This document shows, piece after piece, positions 1 to 11,796 of a stretch of 64,000 nucleotides of DNA (position 1 is the first letter of the stretch; every line of letters begins with the position of its first letter). Below the pieces are notes generated by a model. It did no database searches and was not told where the DNA came from. It saw only the letters and a list, made by a program, of their open reading frames with translations. Origin of the DNA: Calocera cornea HHB12733 (Eukaryota; Basidiomycota; Dacrymycetes; Dacrymycetales; Dacrymycetaceae); contig KV424011.1 in the NCBI GenBank assembly GCA_001632435.1, forward strand, positions 59,638 to 123,637. Reading direction: 5' to 3'. Made by a program: the position numbers and the translations under genes.

Positions 1-1145
1 GTTTGGAGATGTTCCATTCCGAATATTGGCAGCAAACGCGAAGGATGAGTTTCGAAAACCCATGATAGGCATGTGGGATGCTGTTGAAGAGGTTCTTAGG
101 AACGATGGCGTTGAAATTGGTGAGTGCAGCGTCATCCCAATTCCATCTACGCTAACGATGGCAGATCATGCGTCCTCCTTCTTTGTCGGCGACGCGGCAG
201 GGCGACCGGGAGATCACAGTAGCGCCGATCGCAAGCTGGCGGACAATGCTGGCATCCGATTCTATGTGCCGGAGGTACGTGACATCGTTGTTCGGGAAAG
301 CACACGCCTCACCTTTCTCCAATAGGAATACTTCAACGGTAGACCGCAACATCTTCCACCTCTCAAAGGCTTCCACCCCCGGACTCTGCCTTCACACCGT
401 ATGCTCCTCACTGCGGCCCGACGCTTCCTTCGTTGACCTAGGCTCAAGTCCCGCTCTTCACTCCCTCCTCGTCACCACTTTTCCCATCACCTCCAGTGCC
501 GGAGATCGTTCTATTCGTCGGACCGCCTTCGGCTGGGAAGACTACCTTTTTCAGAAAGCATTTCGCGCCGTTGAAGTATCAGCATGTCAATCAGGACACC
601 CTAAAGACGAAGACGAAGTGCCTTCAGATGGTTGAGCAGGTGATCCAAGCTGGACAAGGGGCGGTTGTTGGTATGTCACGGTACCCTTCTTGCTCAGCGT
701 TTCGCTAATTCTTTATCGTGTTTAGATAATACCAATCGAGACAAGAAGACACGGAAAGACTATATGGTATTAGCTGAAAAGCTCGGAGTACCAGTACGGT
801 ATGTTGGCAGCAGGACTATGTAACACTTGCTGAGACGTCGCTCTAGGTGTCTACAATTCAACGTCTCCGTCGCTCTGGCGTATCACAACAACCTTTTCCG
901 CGCATTCTGTCTACCAACGGACCATCCGGACCACGTCGGTTCTCTTCTTTCCTTCGCAGGAGTGGTCTGACGCGGCGCTCCAGGGCAGACGCGAGTTTCT
1001 ACCATACTCGATCTACGCGGGCTTCGCCAACCAGATGGAAGAGCCTGAGCTGGCCGAAGGCTTCAAGGAGATCCGCAAAATTAACTGGGTCTTCGAGGGG
1101 ACGGATGAGGAGCGCAAACGATGGAATCGCTGGCTCGAGCTCTGA
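1..1145 (+). CDS. pnk1: Polynucleotide kinase 3'-phosphatase (partial, 5' end outside window)
   Basis: DNA end-processing enzyme that removes 3'-phosphates and phosphorylates 5'-OH ends during strand-break repair; nuclear. The window opens inside the HAD phosphatase domain (the VGDAAGRPGDHSSADR block typical of PNKP) and continues into the kinase domain with the P-loop GPPSAGKTT, then DNTNRD, AYHNNLFR and a C-terminal EPELAEGFKEI block that matches PNKP. Inferred exons: <2-119, 165-274, 326-398, 497-670, 726-798, 847-934, 984-1145; all phases join. The first intron has a textbook GCTAACG branch site. The 399-496 intron is the least certain, because a short extra exon there cannot be excluded. 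Stop TGA at 1143-1145. The family is sure; splice details are inferred. Confidence 0.9.
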
Positions 1146-1434
1146 GACGGTTGCCACCCCAATCTGTACCAACACAACAGATGACTGCGTATAATCGAAG
1201 TGTGTAAGCTTTAAGGGGTAGCGCTACACATTATGATATCTATATCAGTAATGCTACGGTATCATTGACATCCACTGGCGTTACATGGGGCGTGAATGCA
1301 TCGTATCAAGGAACCAAAGAACCTACAACAAGCAGAGTAACGAAATGGAGCCAAGTTGAGTTGTTATGGACCAGAGTGAAGAAATGAGGGGTATCGCAAG
1401 GGGTACACATGAAAGGACTCGACGCAAAGAGGGC

Positions 1435-3844
1435 CTACATGATAACGCATTCGTCCTTCGCCTCTTGTCGCGTGGGGCGAGCAAGGCGTTTGTTGTTCGC
1501 GAGTTTCAGCTGAGTCAGTCGCTCCTTCGAACGGCCATGTCCTTGGGCTATCGCACGGTTAGTGCATGGCGAAAGCGTGGAAATGATGAAACATACCGGC
1601 CGCACGAAGATACCACTTCTTCGCGAACTCGATATCCGGTTTGATTCCAATTCCGACTTCCGCATAGTATCCAACAGCATACTCCGCCTTGGGCAAACCC
1701 TTGTTTGCTGCCCTTCTCGCCCACAAGTATGCTTCGTGGTCGCTCTGCTTGAGCACACCTTCGCATCCAGTCAAGTACCAGCCACTGAGTGCAAGTTCGG
1801 CTTCGGGATCGTTTTTCTCAGCCGCACGCGTGTACCAGGCAATGGACCGCTTGGGGTCGACTGGACAGGTGAGAGCGCCATATTCGTAACAAGCACCCAT
1901 CTTGAGGCAGGACTTCGGATAGCCGAGATTGCCAGCGCGAGTAAACAACTCCTTGGCATACGCTTCGTCCTTCGGGACAACGCTACACTCGCCCGTCTCG
2001 TGCAACAAGCCGAGCTCGTGCAAAGCATGAGGATTCTCTTCGTCAGCTTGCTCGGCCGCTCGCTTAAGCCATTTCACGGCCTCCTTCTCGTCCTTCCGCT
2101 GGCCCAAGCTCGGCGTGATGAGGACCATGCCGAGTTTGTACATCGCGGGCGTGTCGCCAAGGCTCGCAGCCTGGCGATAAAACGCGACCGCACGACCCAA
2201 ATCCTTCTTCGTTCCAGCACCGAGTTCGTTGCATACCGCAACACGGTACGACGCAGCTGGGTGCCGCAACTTCGCAGCAGCAACGTAGAACTGATACGCT
2301 TTCTCGTGGTCAATCTGCAGGCCGAGCATTCCAGTGCCGTAACAATTGGCAAGGAAGAATTGCGCATCAGGGAGAGGCTCGCCACTGGTAGCTTGCTTCT
2401 TGATCACCTTCAGAGCTTCGACAATGAGCGCATTACGGTACTTCAAAACGGCCCTTTGGTCAGGGGCGTGCGCGCCGACCTTCTTCGCAGCTTCGATAAG
2501 ATACTTACCGTACTGGAAATGCGCCTCCGGATCAGGATCGACCTTGATTCGAGCACGGTATTGATCGATGTATTCCTTAGTGAAGGGCTGTTGGTTGAGG
2601 TCGATCGCCTTTGTCCTCCGCGTGTTAAGCGTGGTCACCGAGGACGCTGACGTGGTAGAACGTTGCAACCCAGTCGCTCCGGCACTTGTCGGCGCACGCT
2701 GTAGCGTGGGCGTCGCCGCGAGAGTGCTAGAGCCCGCACTGCTCGCGCTGTTTCCGCTGTAGTGACTCCTCATGCTTGATGCGATCGACGGGCCGCGATA
2801 CAAACCGGGTTGCTGTTGTTGCGGATACGGTGACAAGCCTTGCGCAGGTGGCGACATCGGGTTCGGATAGGCACCGGCCATGCCAGGCCCCTGGGGTTGC
2901 TGTGCGCCAGGAGGTAGTCCAAGAAGATCGGAGGCAGCAGCGTATAGCGGGTCAGGTTGAACTGGTTGTGCGTAACTGGGCCGCGGTTGTCCATACATGC
3001 CGTATTGCTGCTGTGGCTGTTGCTGCCATGGAGAGCCGCCGTAATAACCTTGATAAGGGCCTCGAGGAACGCCGTAGCCTGGAGAAGCGTGTTGTTGAGG
3101 AGGTCCCACGGGGACGTATCCGCTTTGAGTGCTGCCGGTGCTGTAGACAGATCCGCCATCGCCATTGTCGACGTGAACCTCAGGCCCCATAGTATAACTC
3201 TTCATCGGATGTTGCACACTCGCACTTCGAGGTGGACCAGTCCACCCTGACTGTTGCTCAGGAGTCGGAGGCATCGTCATCGATCGAGGAGGTGGATGGT
3301 GCCCGCGCCACTCAGCCCCGTTTAGAGATTGGGACGTCTGCGAAGCAGGAAGAGGCTGAACAGCAACCGGACCATGATCGTCAACCGGACCTCGGGACTG
3401 GGGGTTGGGATCACTCATACGCAACCGACTGAAATCGTGCATGAAGTCGGCCGCGATCGCGGTATCGTACTCGGGTGGAGGGCTGCGAAAGTCTGGCGTG
3501 GGCAGTGCCATGCTCGTTGAGTCTGTGGTGGGGGTGGTGAGGTTTGGCTGCGAGTTGCTCGGCAGGTTATTCAAGTAGGGAGGATCTGCAAGTCGTGTAG
3601 GCAGAGGCACTCCGTCAGAAAGCCGGTTGGCGACGGCGTTGTATGCAGTGTACTCACTGACGCGAGAGTGCGGCGGGCCGCCGTTCGTGCCCGCACCAGC
3701 GTCCGCAGCGGGCTCATCGACAGCGTACGCGATGTACGCATCGTACGGGTCCTCCTCACTGCCTTCGTATGGCTCCCAGCTCTCGCCTTCCTCTTGGTGC
3801 GTCTCGAGTGTCGTATGCGGGTGCGGGCGCCCTGGATCGGCCAT
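1435..3844 (-). CDS. SKT5: Chitin synthase activator Skt5/Chs4-like SEL1-repeat protein with CaaX box
   Basis: Regulatory factor that activates and localises chitin synthase (Chs3 type) at the plasma membrane. Exon 1 is 3844-1597, exon 2 is 1547-1435; about 786 aa. The N-terminal half is low-complexity and rich in Pro/Gln/Ser/Gly. From roughly residue 460 to 750 there are consecutive SEL1/TPR-like repeats (AVAFYRQAASLGDTPAMYKL is one). Reading through exon 1 gives a false end; a 49-nt intron with a CTAAC branch site leads to an exon ending in CVIM, a CaaX prenylation signal whose terminal Met favours farnesylation. Fungal Skt5/Chs4 proteins are known to be prenylated, so the short last exon is probably real. 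The start is the first ATG of the long frame. Confidence 0.9.
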
Positions 3845-4246
3845 GACTGGGCCGATTCGTTGTAAGATGAAAGGGGATATTAATCAGACAAGCAATGCTG
3901 ATGTTGATGGGAGAGCGTAAGGCGATGATAGGCAGATCAGACTCTGGCTAAGCGGGGTCCAGCGGTGGTCGTCGTGTGGCTCAGGAAGAGGAGGGAAACG
4001 GGGAGACCGGCGGTGCAAGGGTGTGGTAACGTACATGAGGGCGTGCCCCTCGCCCGCAAACAGCTTCCAGCCGGTGGCGCACGGTCCCACACTTTGCCGC
4101 TTATTGTGTCTGGCACTGACACTAGTCGTGCGACCTATTTTAGCGTACAAATAGCTTCATTAAAGTTGGGCATGCAGATAGTGCGTACAATATAATCACA
4201 ATGCAAGATGGTACACCCCACGACGCAGCCCGGAAATATGCGGAGG
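3845..4246. other. Intergenic: SKT5 5' flank / JHD1 3' flank
   Basis: About 400 bases between the SKT5 start and the JHD1 stop, both on the minus strand. It should contain the SKT5 promoter and the JHD1 3' end. No conserved reading frame or repeat was seen. Confidence 0.5.
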
Positions 4247-6521
4247 TCACTGTGCAGATGGAGGTAGGGGAGAGTCAGACACCATCACTGCGTCTTCCAC
4301 TTTCAGCTCGCTACCGACAACGGGAGGAGCACGACCTGCGCTCTCTTCGGCACCTGCATCTCGCATGTCAACATCGCCGTTTGCATACGACGCGAGTCCT
4401 TCTGCAGACAACCGGGTATCCGCAACGGCTCCGTCTCCAGGCTTCACGTCATCTCCACCGGGTCCGGGCTTCTGTTCCGGCATCTCGAATCCCCATGCCC
4501 AATTCTCGACAACTCGCGTTATCTTCACCCGCTCAACCCTTTCTTTCCCGTCTTCACCCTTGAAACGCCGTATCCGCACCCACTCCGTGCCAGTTGTCAC
4601 ATGCTCCACGCCTTCCTCTCCCTTCGCTCCCAGCTTGTCGAGGGCGCCCTCCTGCAGTACCCAGTCACCGGCATCGTCTGCGGCCACGACTTCGCGTCGT
4701 TCGTCGAGTTCGCGTTCCGTCCTGACGTCCCACTTTTTCGGAGCCCAGTTCTTGAACTGTGGTCGTCTATGATTACCCGGTTCCGCATCTTCGTCGTCAG
4801 TGTCTTCGATGACTCGTTTCTGCTTGCCCTTGCTGTATGTCGTGGATACCTTCCGCCTCTTCGTTGGCCGCTCCTCTTCCTCTTCTGTACCCAGAGCCTC
4901 CCTGACGCGCCATTGAAGTTCCCTGGCGAGGGCTAAAGCATCCTTGACCTTCTCGGTAGGTATCGAATCCTTCGCCTCCCGTCGCTGCGGGGTGTCGACA
5001 CCAGACTCGATCAATCGCGCTTCTGAAACCAGGAAGTCCGCAAGCTGAAGCAGTCCTCGTAGCACTCGAGGTGGGAATTCGGCGTGTTTCTTGATCTGCT
5101 CGCAGTAGCCTTCTGCAACGTACCAACAGAGTTTCTGGAACAGTGGGAATCGGAACTTCTTGGGTACTTTCGTGTTGATTTCAATCTCACGGAGGCGGAG
5201 TTGGGTAGCGACGTTGAAGGAGTGCAAGAAATTCCCACCAAAAACGAGAGAGTCGACGGGTGTGAACTATGGGAAGATGAGGACATATTCGGTAAGAAAA
5301 AAACGGCATGTGCGTACGACCGCGTGAATCCACCCAGTCGGTATTATCATAGTGTTCCCCTCTACGAGCGACACCTTGATAACCTCATCCACCATATCCC
5401 CCAGCCATGTCCCCGCTTGTAGTTCTGCGCTCCCACTCCACTTCTCATATGCAGCCAGGTTTGCTTCGGTTGGTTTGATGAAATAGAAGTCCTTCGCGCC
5501 CTTGAGGATGTGATAGTATACGGTGCTGGCAGCGAAGTCGACATGCCAGTCGGTCCAGCATTGAGCAACACTCATGAGACAGTATAAGGTGACTTTCGGC
5601 CATTGATTCTTCCCTCCACGCTTGTGAGCGGGCCAGAACTTGTGCACCCAGTCGAGATCGCTGACTATGCGAGGAGGCGTGACTTTCTCGGCAAGCTTCG
5701 TTCCTGTTACTTCAAGGGAGATGACATTCCGGACCTTGTCCCGTTGCGATGCTGGCTTGTCGTAGTACTCTGCCCAAGTTTTGAGCGTCCAGCCTGGCGA
5801 GCTGTTCTGTTGTGCCACATCTGCGTAGAGTTGTCAGACTGGTCATGCACACTCACACATCCGGCACTCACCTATCACTTCCACAGGTGTGTCCGGCCCA
5901 ACCAGCTTCGCTACATCATCCACTGTAAAGTCATCACCCGGCATCTTCATTCCCAGCCCAGCGGGCTCCGGGATGACGATCGGCTCCGTGAGAGCATCAT
6001 CGTTGGATTCAACCCATTCCAGGGAGACGTCTTTGCCCTTCATGCGTTTGAACTTGTCCTTGGAGAACTTCTTCACCTTCAGCAGCTTGACCCATCGGTT
6101 TGGGTCGGATGGAAGGCCCTCATTCATGCTCGCGTAGTCTTGTTTCGGCTTGACTCGTGTTGACTTGCGCGTCGCGTTGGGCTTGTAGGTGATGTGAAGC
6201 TCCGGATTTGATGCGAGGCATTTATCGCAGAACCTACAAATAAACGTTAGATCTTTGAAGAACGTGTAACAAGTTCTCTTACCACTTGTCAATGGGAGCC
6301 AAATCCTCGCCCTTGCTAACGCAGTCCCAGTGGTACCATGTCGAGCAGTTCTCACACGACACCCAAACCTCCTTCTTCTTACGCCCCCCTGTTTTCCGGT
6401 CGACCGGACAAACCGGACAAAGCTCTTGGTTGTCTTTGCCATCCTCCTCCATCTTGTCACCTGGCGTAGAAGGGGTGGCAGAGTCCTCCTTGCCTGAGCG
6501 ACGTGTCTTTCTGGGTGGCAT
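4247..6521 (-). CDS. JHD1: JmjC/PHD histone lysine demethylase JHD1 (KDM2 type)
   Basis: Fe(II)/2-oxoglutarate histone demethylase, in this family acting mainly on methylated H3K36; nuclear. Exons 6521-6283, 6233-5872, 5820-5318, 5266-4247 give about 707 aa with all phases agreeing. The PHD finger spans about residues 35-85 (CPVC...CENC...YHWDC...FCDKC). JmjC iron ligands are visible as the HVD triad in [12 protein letters not shown] (about 293-295) and the distal His in PTGWIHAV (about 366). The junction after exon 3 restores the family motif [13 protein letters not shown]. The C-terminal third is charged and low-complexity. ATG 6521 was preferred over the in-frame ATG 21 nt upstream because it begins MPPRK. 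Divergent from the gene at 6713. Confidence 0.93.
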
Positions 6522-6712
6522 GGTGCGGGGATGAATAGTCAACCAGCGGTAGGTCGGGAAGGGTCGAGTGACGTCCTAAACTCCGACTTCAGGCGTTCGC
6601 CGACACCGCCACCTAGATGCCTCCGCGGTCATGAATGGACACGTCCCTCGTGCCTGTGCTTGTTGTCCGTCTCGACCGCCTCTTACGCATTCACCCATCG
6701 TGCTGGTCTACG

Positions 6713-7769
6713 ATGACAGAGCCGGAGGCGACAACTGATTCTCAAATTAGCGCTTCAATCCTAGGGCTGACATTCGACAATCCCCCCTCGGACGTTGGCC
6801 CTGTTGTCTCCGGCATCGGAGCTGCCTCGCAACCGGTTACTGCGCCGGGCGAAGCCAACGGTGACGCGTCCAAAGCTGAGCCCAAGACCGAACCTGTAGA
6901 GAAGAAGTTACCTGAAGTCTCAGTCGAAGCAGCGGGCTCCAAACCCGATGAGGTAGTTGAAGAAACTGCAGCTAGTGCAAAGACAGAAGAGAATGGGGTC
7001 GGTGAGGAGGCCAAGTCTCCCACCGAGGCTGCGGAGGGCGAAACTGCCCAGTCCCCCAAGGAGAAGAAGAAGCGGAATCCCGGGTATATCAACCACGACC
7101 GGGTAAAGACCGGTGGAGTGCGGGTGCGTAAATGTGCTGTATATATGCGTCTACGGCACCTGACGTTGTGCCTTCGCAGGACAAGCCCTCGGCGGACGAG
7201 CTCACGGAGCGCATGGAGCGTATCCGGCTGCAGAACGCCAAGATCCTCGCCAAGCGCGAGCAGGCGGACAAGGATGCCCAGGCATATGAGGACACGATGG
7301 CGAAGGAGCGCGAGGCCCAGAAAAGACGGCGTGAGGTCCAGAACCAGATCAACAGCCAGAGGCAGGCGAATGCTGAACGGAAGCTGGGCAACCGCGCTGG
7401 GAGAGAATGGGATGCCGGGAAGGTGAGCCGCTTACCATATACTTCCTCCTCTCAGGTGCTAACTACGTGCAGGGCTCCTCTCAAGCTGCACCCAATCCCA
7501 CCAGTCCAAATTCCGAGGGTTCCAACGTCGAGAGGCCCAACTTCGACCGGCCCAACTTCGACCGAGGGCGCGGCTTCGACCGAGGCTTTGCCCCTTGGGG
7601 TCGTGTCATGCGGGGCGGATTCCGAGGTGCACCGAGAGGAGGGTTCCGCGGTCGAGGTGCTGGTCCCGGCGGCCCGACGTCCCCATCTGCAGAACGACTT
7701 TCGGAACAGGCAACACCGGCAAAGCCTGACCCGACGCCCGCTGAAGCGGCCGCTCAATCGAAATCGTAA
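6713..7769 (+). CDS. Conserved fungal protein with coiled coil and RGG/RG-rich tail, function unknown
   Basis: Exons 6713-7123, 7180-7422, 7473-7769 give about 316 aa. Residues 1-130 are acidic and Ala/Glu/Lys-rich. A charged helical segment follows (SADELTERMERIRLQNAKIL onward, about 140-215), ending in a conserved-looking REWDAGK. The C-terminus is rich in Arg/Gly/Phe (RGGFRGAPRGGFRGRG, with two NFDR repeats), as in RNA-binding RGG proteins. Intron 2 carries a CTAAC branch point. I do not recognise a named family; RNA or ribosome association is inferred only from the RGG tail. It shares a 191-bp divergent promoter region with JHD1. Confidence 0.78.
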
Positions 7770-8317
7770 ACATTCCTGCTTTTGACTCCAAATCAACAAC
7801 TAGGCATCTCGTCCAGAATCTCTGAAATCAAAGGACCATGCACGTTCAGGTGTGCTCTCTCTTTTCACGACATTGACGCCTTCCTGAACTACTTCGCCAG
7901 ATCTATATGCATCGTTACCATGCTTGTACCATGCTTGCCACCATCATTCCCTCATTTTCACCCAAAGCTATGCTGTGAGCCCCCTCCCTTTCCCCCTTTC
8001 CCCACCATCCTGACCGCTCCCGCGCCTCTCAGGTCATGTAATTATGAAAAGGCCATTTGCCGACGACCGATACCCGACCCGACCCGACCCAACCCAACCA
8101 AGTGTTAGCTGCAGCGCAATGAATGAGCGACGAGCGATGCTCAGACGTTCAGATTGATCGAGTTAATGTATATAGCGTCGACGATAACCATAGCATATCG
8201 TTGACGCCCATGAATGCCACACCGGCCAATCTACCCTACCGAAACGTACACACGCCTTCTGCGCCTTCAACCCCGATCTGCTGCTCTGCTCTGCGCCGTC
8301 CCGGTCTAAGCTCTAGT
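7770..8317. other. Convergent 3' flanks, no gene seen
   Basis: 548 bases between two converging genes. Contains CT-rich stretches and an ACCCGACCCGACCC-type pentamer repeat near 8070-8100. No supported coding region. Confidence 0.5.
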
Positions 8318-9716
8318 CTACGCCTTAACCCCCTGCGCCCCCGCACTCCTCTTGAGCCGATTATCCCCGTCCAGCACGACCTCCTTCGCGCCAATACTAC
8401 CGGTCCGTCCCCCCACGCCAAAAGTCAGGTTGAACCCCTCGGGCACGGGCGTCCCCTCGCGCGGCAGCTCGAGCATGTTCCAGCTCCGCGTGTCCGTCTT
8501 GACGAGCTTGAGCTCCACCTTGCTGCCCAGGATGGTGTACTCTGACTCGGCGGGGACGATGGGCCCGTACAGGCGGAGGGTGCGTCGGAAGCGCTTGTGC
8601 TCGGGGAGGAAGAGGTCGAGCGAGACCGTGGAGGGGGTGATGACGACTGTGCTGCGCGCCTTGTCCGCCTTCTTCGCGAACACGCTGACTTGCACGGTGG
8701 ACGGCGTCTGGTAGTGGTCAAGCCGGCACTGCACCGCTTCCTCTTCCTCCTCCGGCTCCTCGTCGGGTTCCGGCGCCTGCTCGGCCGTGAGATCCGCATT
8801 GCCGTTGGCGTTGGTATCGGAAGTGGCAGTGGGCTTGGGTTTGGGTTTGGATTTGGATTTGGCCGGGCCGACAAAGAGGTGCTTCCCCGTGGTGCACCCG
8901 CGGATCTTGAGGAACTCGTCAAACTCGAGCACCCGCCGCTTGCAGCACATGTACCCTTTGCTGCCTTCGTGGAAGATGGGCTGTATGCGTAGAAAGAATG
9001 ACACAACGTCAGTGACGAGGCTCGAGGAGAACGGGAGTGGTGCAAGAAACGCACCGGCGCAGGATGGAAGACGCACTCCGCGCCCTCGCCCTCGCCCCTG
9101 CTCGTCGCCTCATCCACAAAAACAGCCGAACACCCATTGCGCTTGCACCGCACGCCCTTCTCCACCGTCACCCCCGGCTCGTCTTCGGGGATCTCAAGCG
9201 GCGCAGGCTTGGCGGGCTCTTTGGGTGCGGGCGCCGCTGCGGGCAGAGGCGCGGGCGGGGCGGAGAGCTTGGGGGAGGCGGCGGTGGCCGCCTGTGGTGC
9301 GGGGAGCGGGGCGGTGCTGTACGTCTCCGTACCGTCGGCGGACTTGGTGACTGTCGTTGCTGGGCTGGGCTTGGCTGCTGAGGGCGGAGGGGCAGACTCC
9401 TGCACTAGCAGCGTATGCTTTCCTGTTGCGCATCCCTACGTCTAGTCAGCACGCGGCAAGGAGGACGACAGCGGGGCGGCGGACGCACGGGGATAGCGAG
9501 GAACTCGTCGAAGGTCAGCACGGGCTTGTTGACGTCTTTGCAGCATGACCAGCACTTCTGGCCTTCGTGGAACACCTGTATGCGCGGTCAGCTTGCCGCT
9601 GTGGGGGTCGATGGGGGCGAGGGTACCGGTGCGCCTGGGTGATAGTGGCAGTCGCCGTCGTCGTTCTTGGCGGGGTCGAACTCCTTGCCGCAGCCCTTCC
9701 TGTTGCAGGTCGGCAT
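8318..9716 (-). CDS. CHORD-CS domain HSP90 co-chaperone (RAR1/CHP1/melusin type)
   Basis: Zinc-binding co-chaperone linking HSP90 and SGT1-like partners. Exons 9716-9627, 9575-9489, 9435-9055, 8980-8318 give about 406 aa, all phase 0. CHORD1 covers about residues 3-62 (CNRKGCGKEF, FHEGQKCWSCC, FDEFL..PGC..GKH) and CHORD2 about 150-210 (CKRNGC, CVFHP, PIFHEGSKGYMCCKRRV, CTTGKH). A CS domain follows at about 265-375 (CRLDHYQTPSTVQVSVFAKK, and LELPRE near the end). The linker between CHORDs is Ala/Pro-rich. A four-exon structure with introns inside both CHORD modules suggests duplication of one ancestral CHORD unit. Confidence 0.93.
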
Positions 9717-10033
9717 CTTGGACCCTCTATATGCAGTACACAGATACACAGAGACAGAGCTGACGGGGAGAGAGGGGGAGAAGGGGCTGCACGCGACTTG
9801 TGCTGTGGTGTGGCGGGGAGAGGGAGGGAAGCTTCCAGAAAGCGCTCCCGAGCCAAGTTTGTCCGGTCGGCATTCCCGACGAGGGACTCGTTGCCCCGTT
9901 TGGGTTGCAATGTGGACCGGCAGCCAGGGAGCGGGCGAACGTTTGTGCTGGCCGCCATTCCTCTCTGCCCCCCTCTCCCTCCTGGTAGTGTCCCCTCGTC
10001 GGCTTGGACAGCGACAGCGCTGAGTTCGTCGAC
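9717..10033. promoter_or_regulatory. Divergent promoter region, CHORD gene / GAL7
   Basis: About 317 bases separating two head-to-head starts. CT/GA-rich with no clear TATA element. Contains the 5' flanks of both genes. Confidence 0.4.
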
Positions 10034-11469
10034 ATGGCCGACCCAAGCACCGTCCCAGCACCGGAGTTCGACCCGACCGAGCACCCGCACAGGCGCTGTA
10101 CGTCACGCCCCTTCCCCCGTTTCTCCACCCAGCTGACCACCAAACCACTGAAACCAGACAACCCCCTTCTGAACGAGCACATCCTCGTCTCCCCCCACCG
10201 CATGAAGCGGCCCTGGCAGGGGCAGGTCGACCCCCCCTCCACCCAGCGCTTGCCGGAGTACGACCCGAGCTGTTATTTGTGTCCTGGGAATAGCAGGAGC
10301 GGGGGGGAGAGGCTGCCGAAATATACTGCGACGCATGTACGCTCCATTCATCCTCACTTGCTTCTTCCGAGCACGGAGTAGTATGCAAGACTGATGCGAT
10401 AATCGGGCTAGACGTTTCCGAACGACTTCCCCGCCGTCCTCGCCGGGCCGGCCCCGGCGGCGCCGCCCGCCCCTCACCCACTCCTAACAGCCGAGCCCGT
10501 CCAGGGAGGGTGCGACGTGGTGATCTTCCACCCGCGGCACGACCTTACCCTGGCCCGGCTGAGCGTGGGTGAGATCGAGCAGGTCGTGGTGGAGTGGACG
10601 CGGGTGTACGTGCAGCGCGGGATGCAGGAGGGCGTGCGTTATGTGCAGGTGTTCGAAGTGCGCTTTCTTCCCCTTTTCTCCACCTCCCACTTGCACACTC
10701 GACCCCTTCTCCCGCATCGGTCCTCAGCGCGAGGGTGCATGCTGACGCTGCGGGGCAGAACAAAGGCGCCATCATGGGCTGCTCGAACCCGCACCCGCAC
10801 GGCCAAGTCTGGTCCCTCTCCTCGGTCCCCCAGCTCCCCGCGACCGAGCTGCGCAACCTCCTGCAGTACTCGCTCCGCCCCTCGGAGGAACCGCCGTCGG
10901 GGGCACCGAGGGGCGATAGGGGGAAACCGTGCTTGCTGTGCGAGTACGGGCACTTCGAGAGGGGGAGCGGGGAGAGGGTCGTCCTGGAGGAGGGGCCGTG
11001 GGTCGCGCTGGTGCCGTGGTGGGCTGTGTGGCCGTACGAAGTCATGCGTGCGTCTATTCCTCACTCACGTTCCCCGAGCCAGGCTCAAGTGAAGAACACA
11101 GTTCTGCCCACCAACCGGCACATCACCTCCCTTCTCGACCTGACGCCCGACGAGCGCTCCTCCCTCTCGCGCGCGCTCTCCCGCCTCACAAAAAAGTACG
11201 ACAACCTCTTCCTCTGCTCCTTCGCGTACAGCATGGGCATCCACCAGCGGCCCACGCCCGCCGCGCTGGACGACGAGGCGGAGGCGGCGCACCTGCACCT
11301 GCACTTTGACCCGCCGTTGCTGAGGAGCGCGAGCGTGCGCAAGTTCTTGGTCGGGTTTGAGCTCATGGCTGAGGCGCAGAGGGATTTGACTCCCGAGCAG
11401 GCGGCCAAGAGGCTTAGGGAGCTGCCGGAGGTGCATTATTTGGATGCAGTGGAGGAGGGGAAGCAGTAG
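10034..11469 (+). CDS. GAL7: Galactose-1-phosphate uridylyltransferase
   Basis: Leloir pathway enzyme exchanging UDP between UDP-glucose and galactose-1-phosphate; cytosolic. Exons 10034-10097, 10158-10336, 10412-10657, 10759-11047, 11102-11469 give about 381 aa. Visible family blocks: [15 protein letters not shown] at the exon 1/2 junction, zinc-site CYLCPGN, active-site NPHPHGQVW with the nucleophilic second His, [21 protein letters not shown], and the C-terminal [17 protein letters not shown]. The ATG at 10034 (MADPST) was preferred over an in-frame upstream ATG at 10004. Intron 4 joins ATG C to TT, restoring MLLPTNRH. Confidence 0.95.
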
Positions 11470-11796
11470 AGGAGACGGAATAGATGGCATATGTAGACGT
11501 GGTTGACGGGAACACGGATAGACCAGGATAATAGACGCTGCATCTGCCGCCCAATTGTAAAGATACAACTCCCCTTCGGTGCCAGTGCCGTAACCGTCCA
11601 ACCCGCCGCTGCAAACGGCAATTCACTTCGAGTAGGGTTCTCCGCAAAAAATGACGTAGGCGCCCTGACGACGCACCGATGGCCGGGCACTGGGAAGCGC
11701 CCGGTTGCCCACTGAGCCATCAGTCCTGCCTCTTGCACACCTACCACCACCTTCCACCTTCTCGAAAATCCGCTTTGAGACTGATATTGATAGAGG
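11470..11796. other. Intergenic, nothing recognised
   Basis: 327 bases between the GAL7 stop and the next start on the same strand. Probably GAL7 3' UTR and the promoter of the following gene. No coding signal. Confidence 0.5.

Noticed and set aside
1562..2650. 362-codon plus-strand frame
   Set aside because: Antisense to the SEL1-repeat region of SKT5; shadow of a repetitive coding exon with no family motifs.
8425..9405. 326-codon minus-strand frame overlapping the CHORD gene
   Set aside because: It shares one true exon, then reads through the intron into the wrong frame (Ser/Arg-rich). The spliced model restores CHORD2 and CS.
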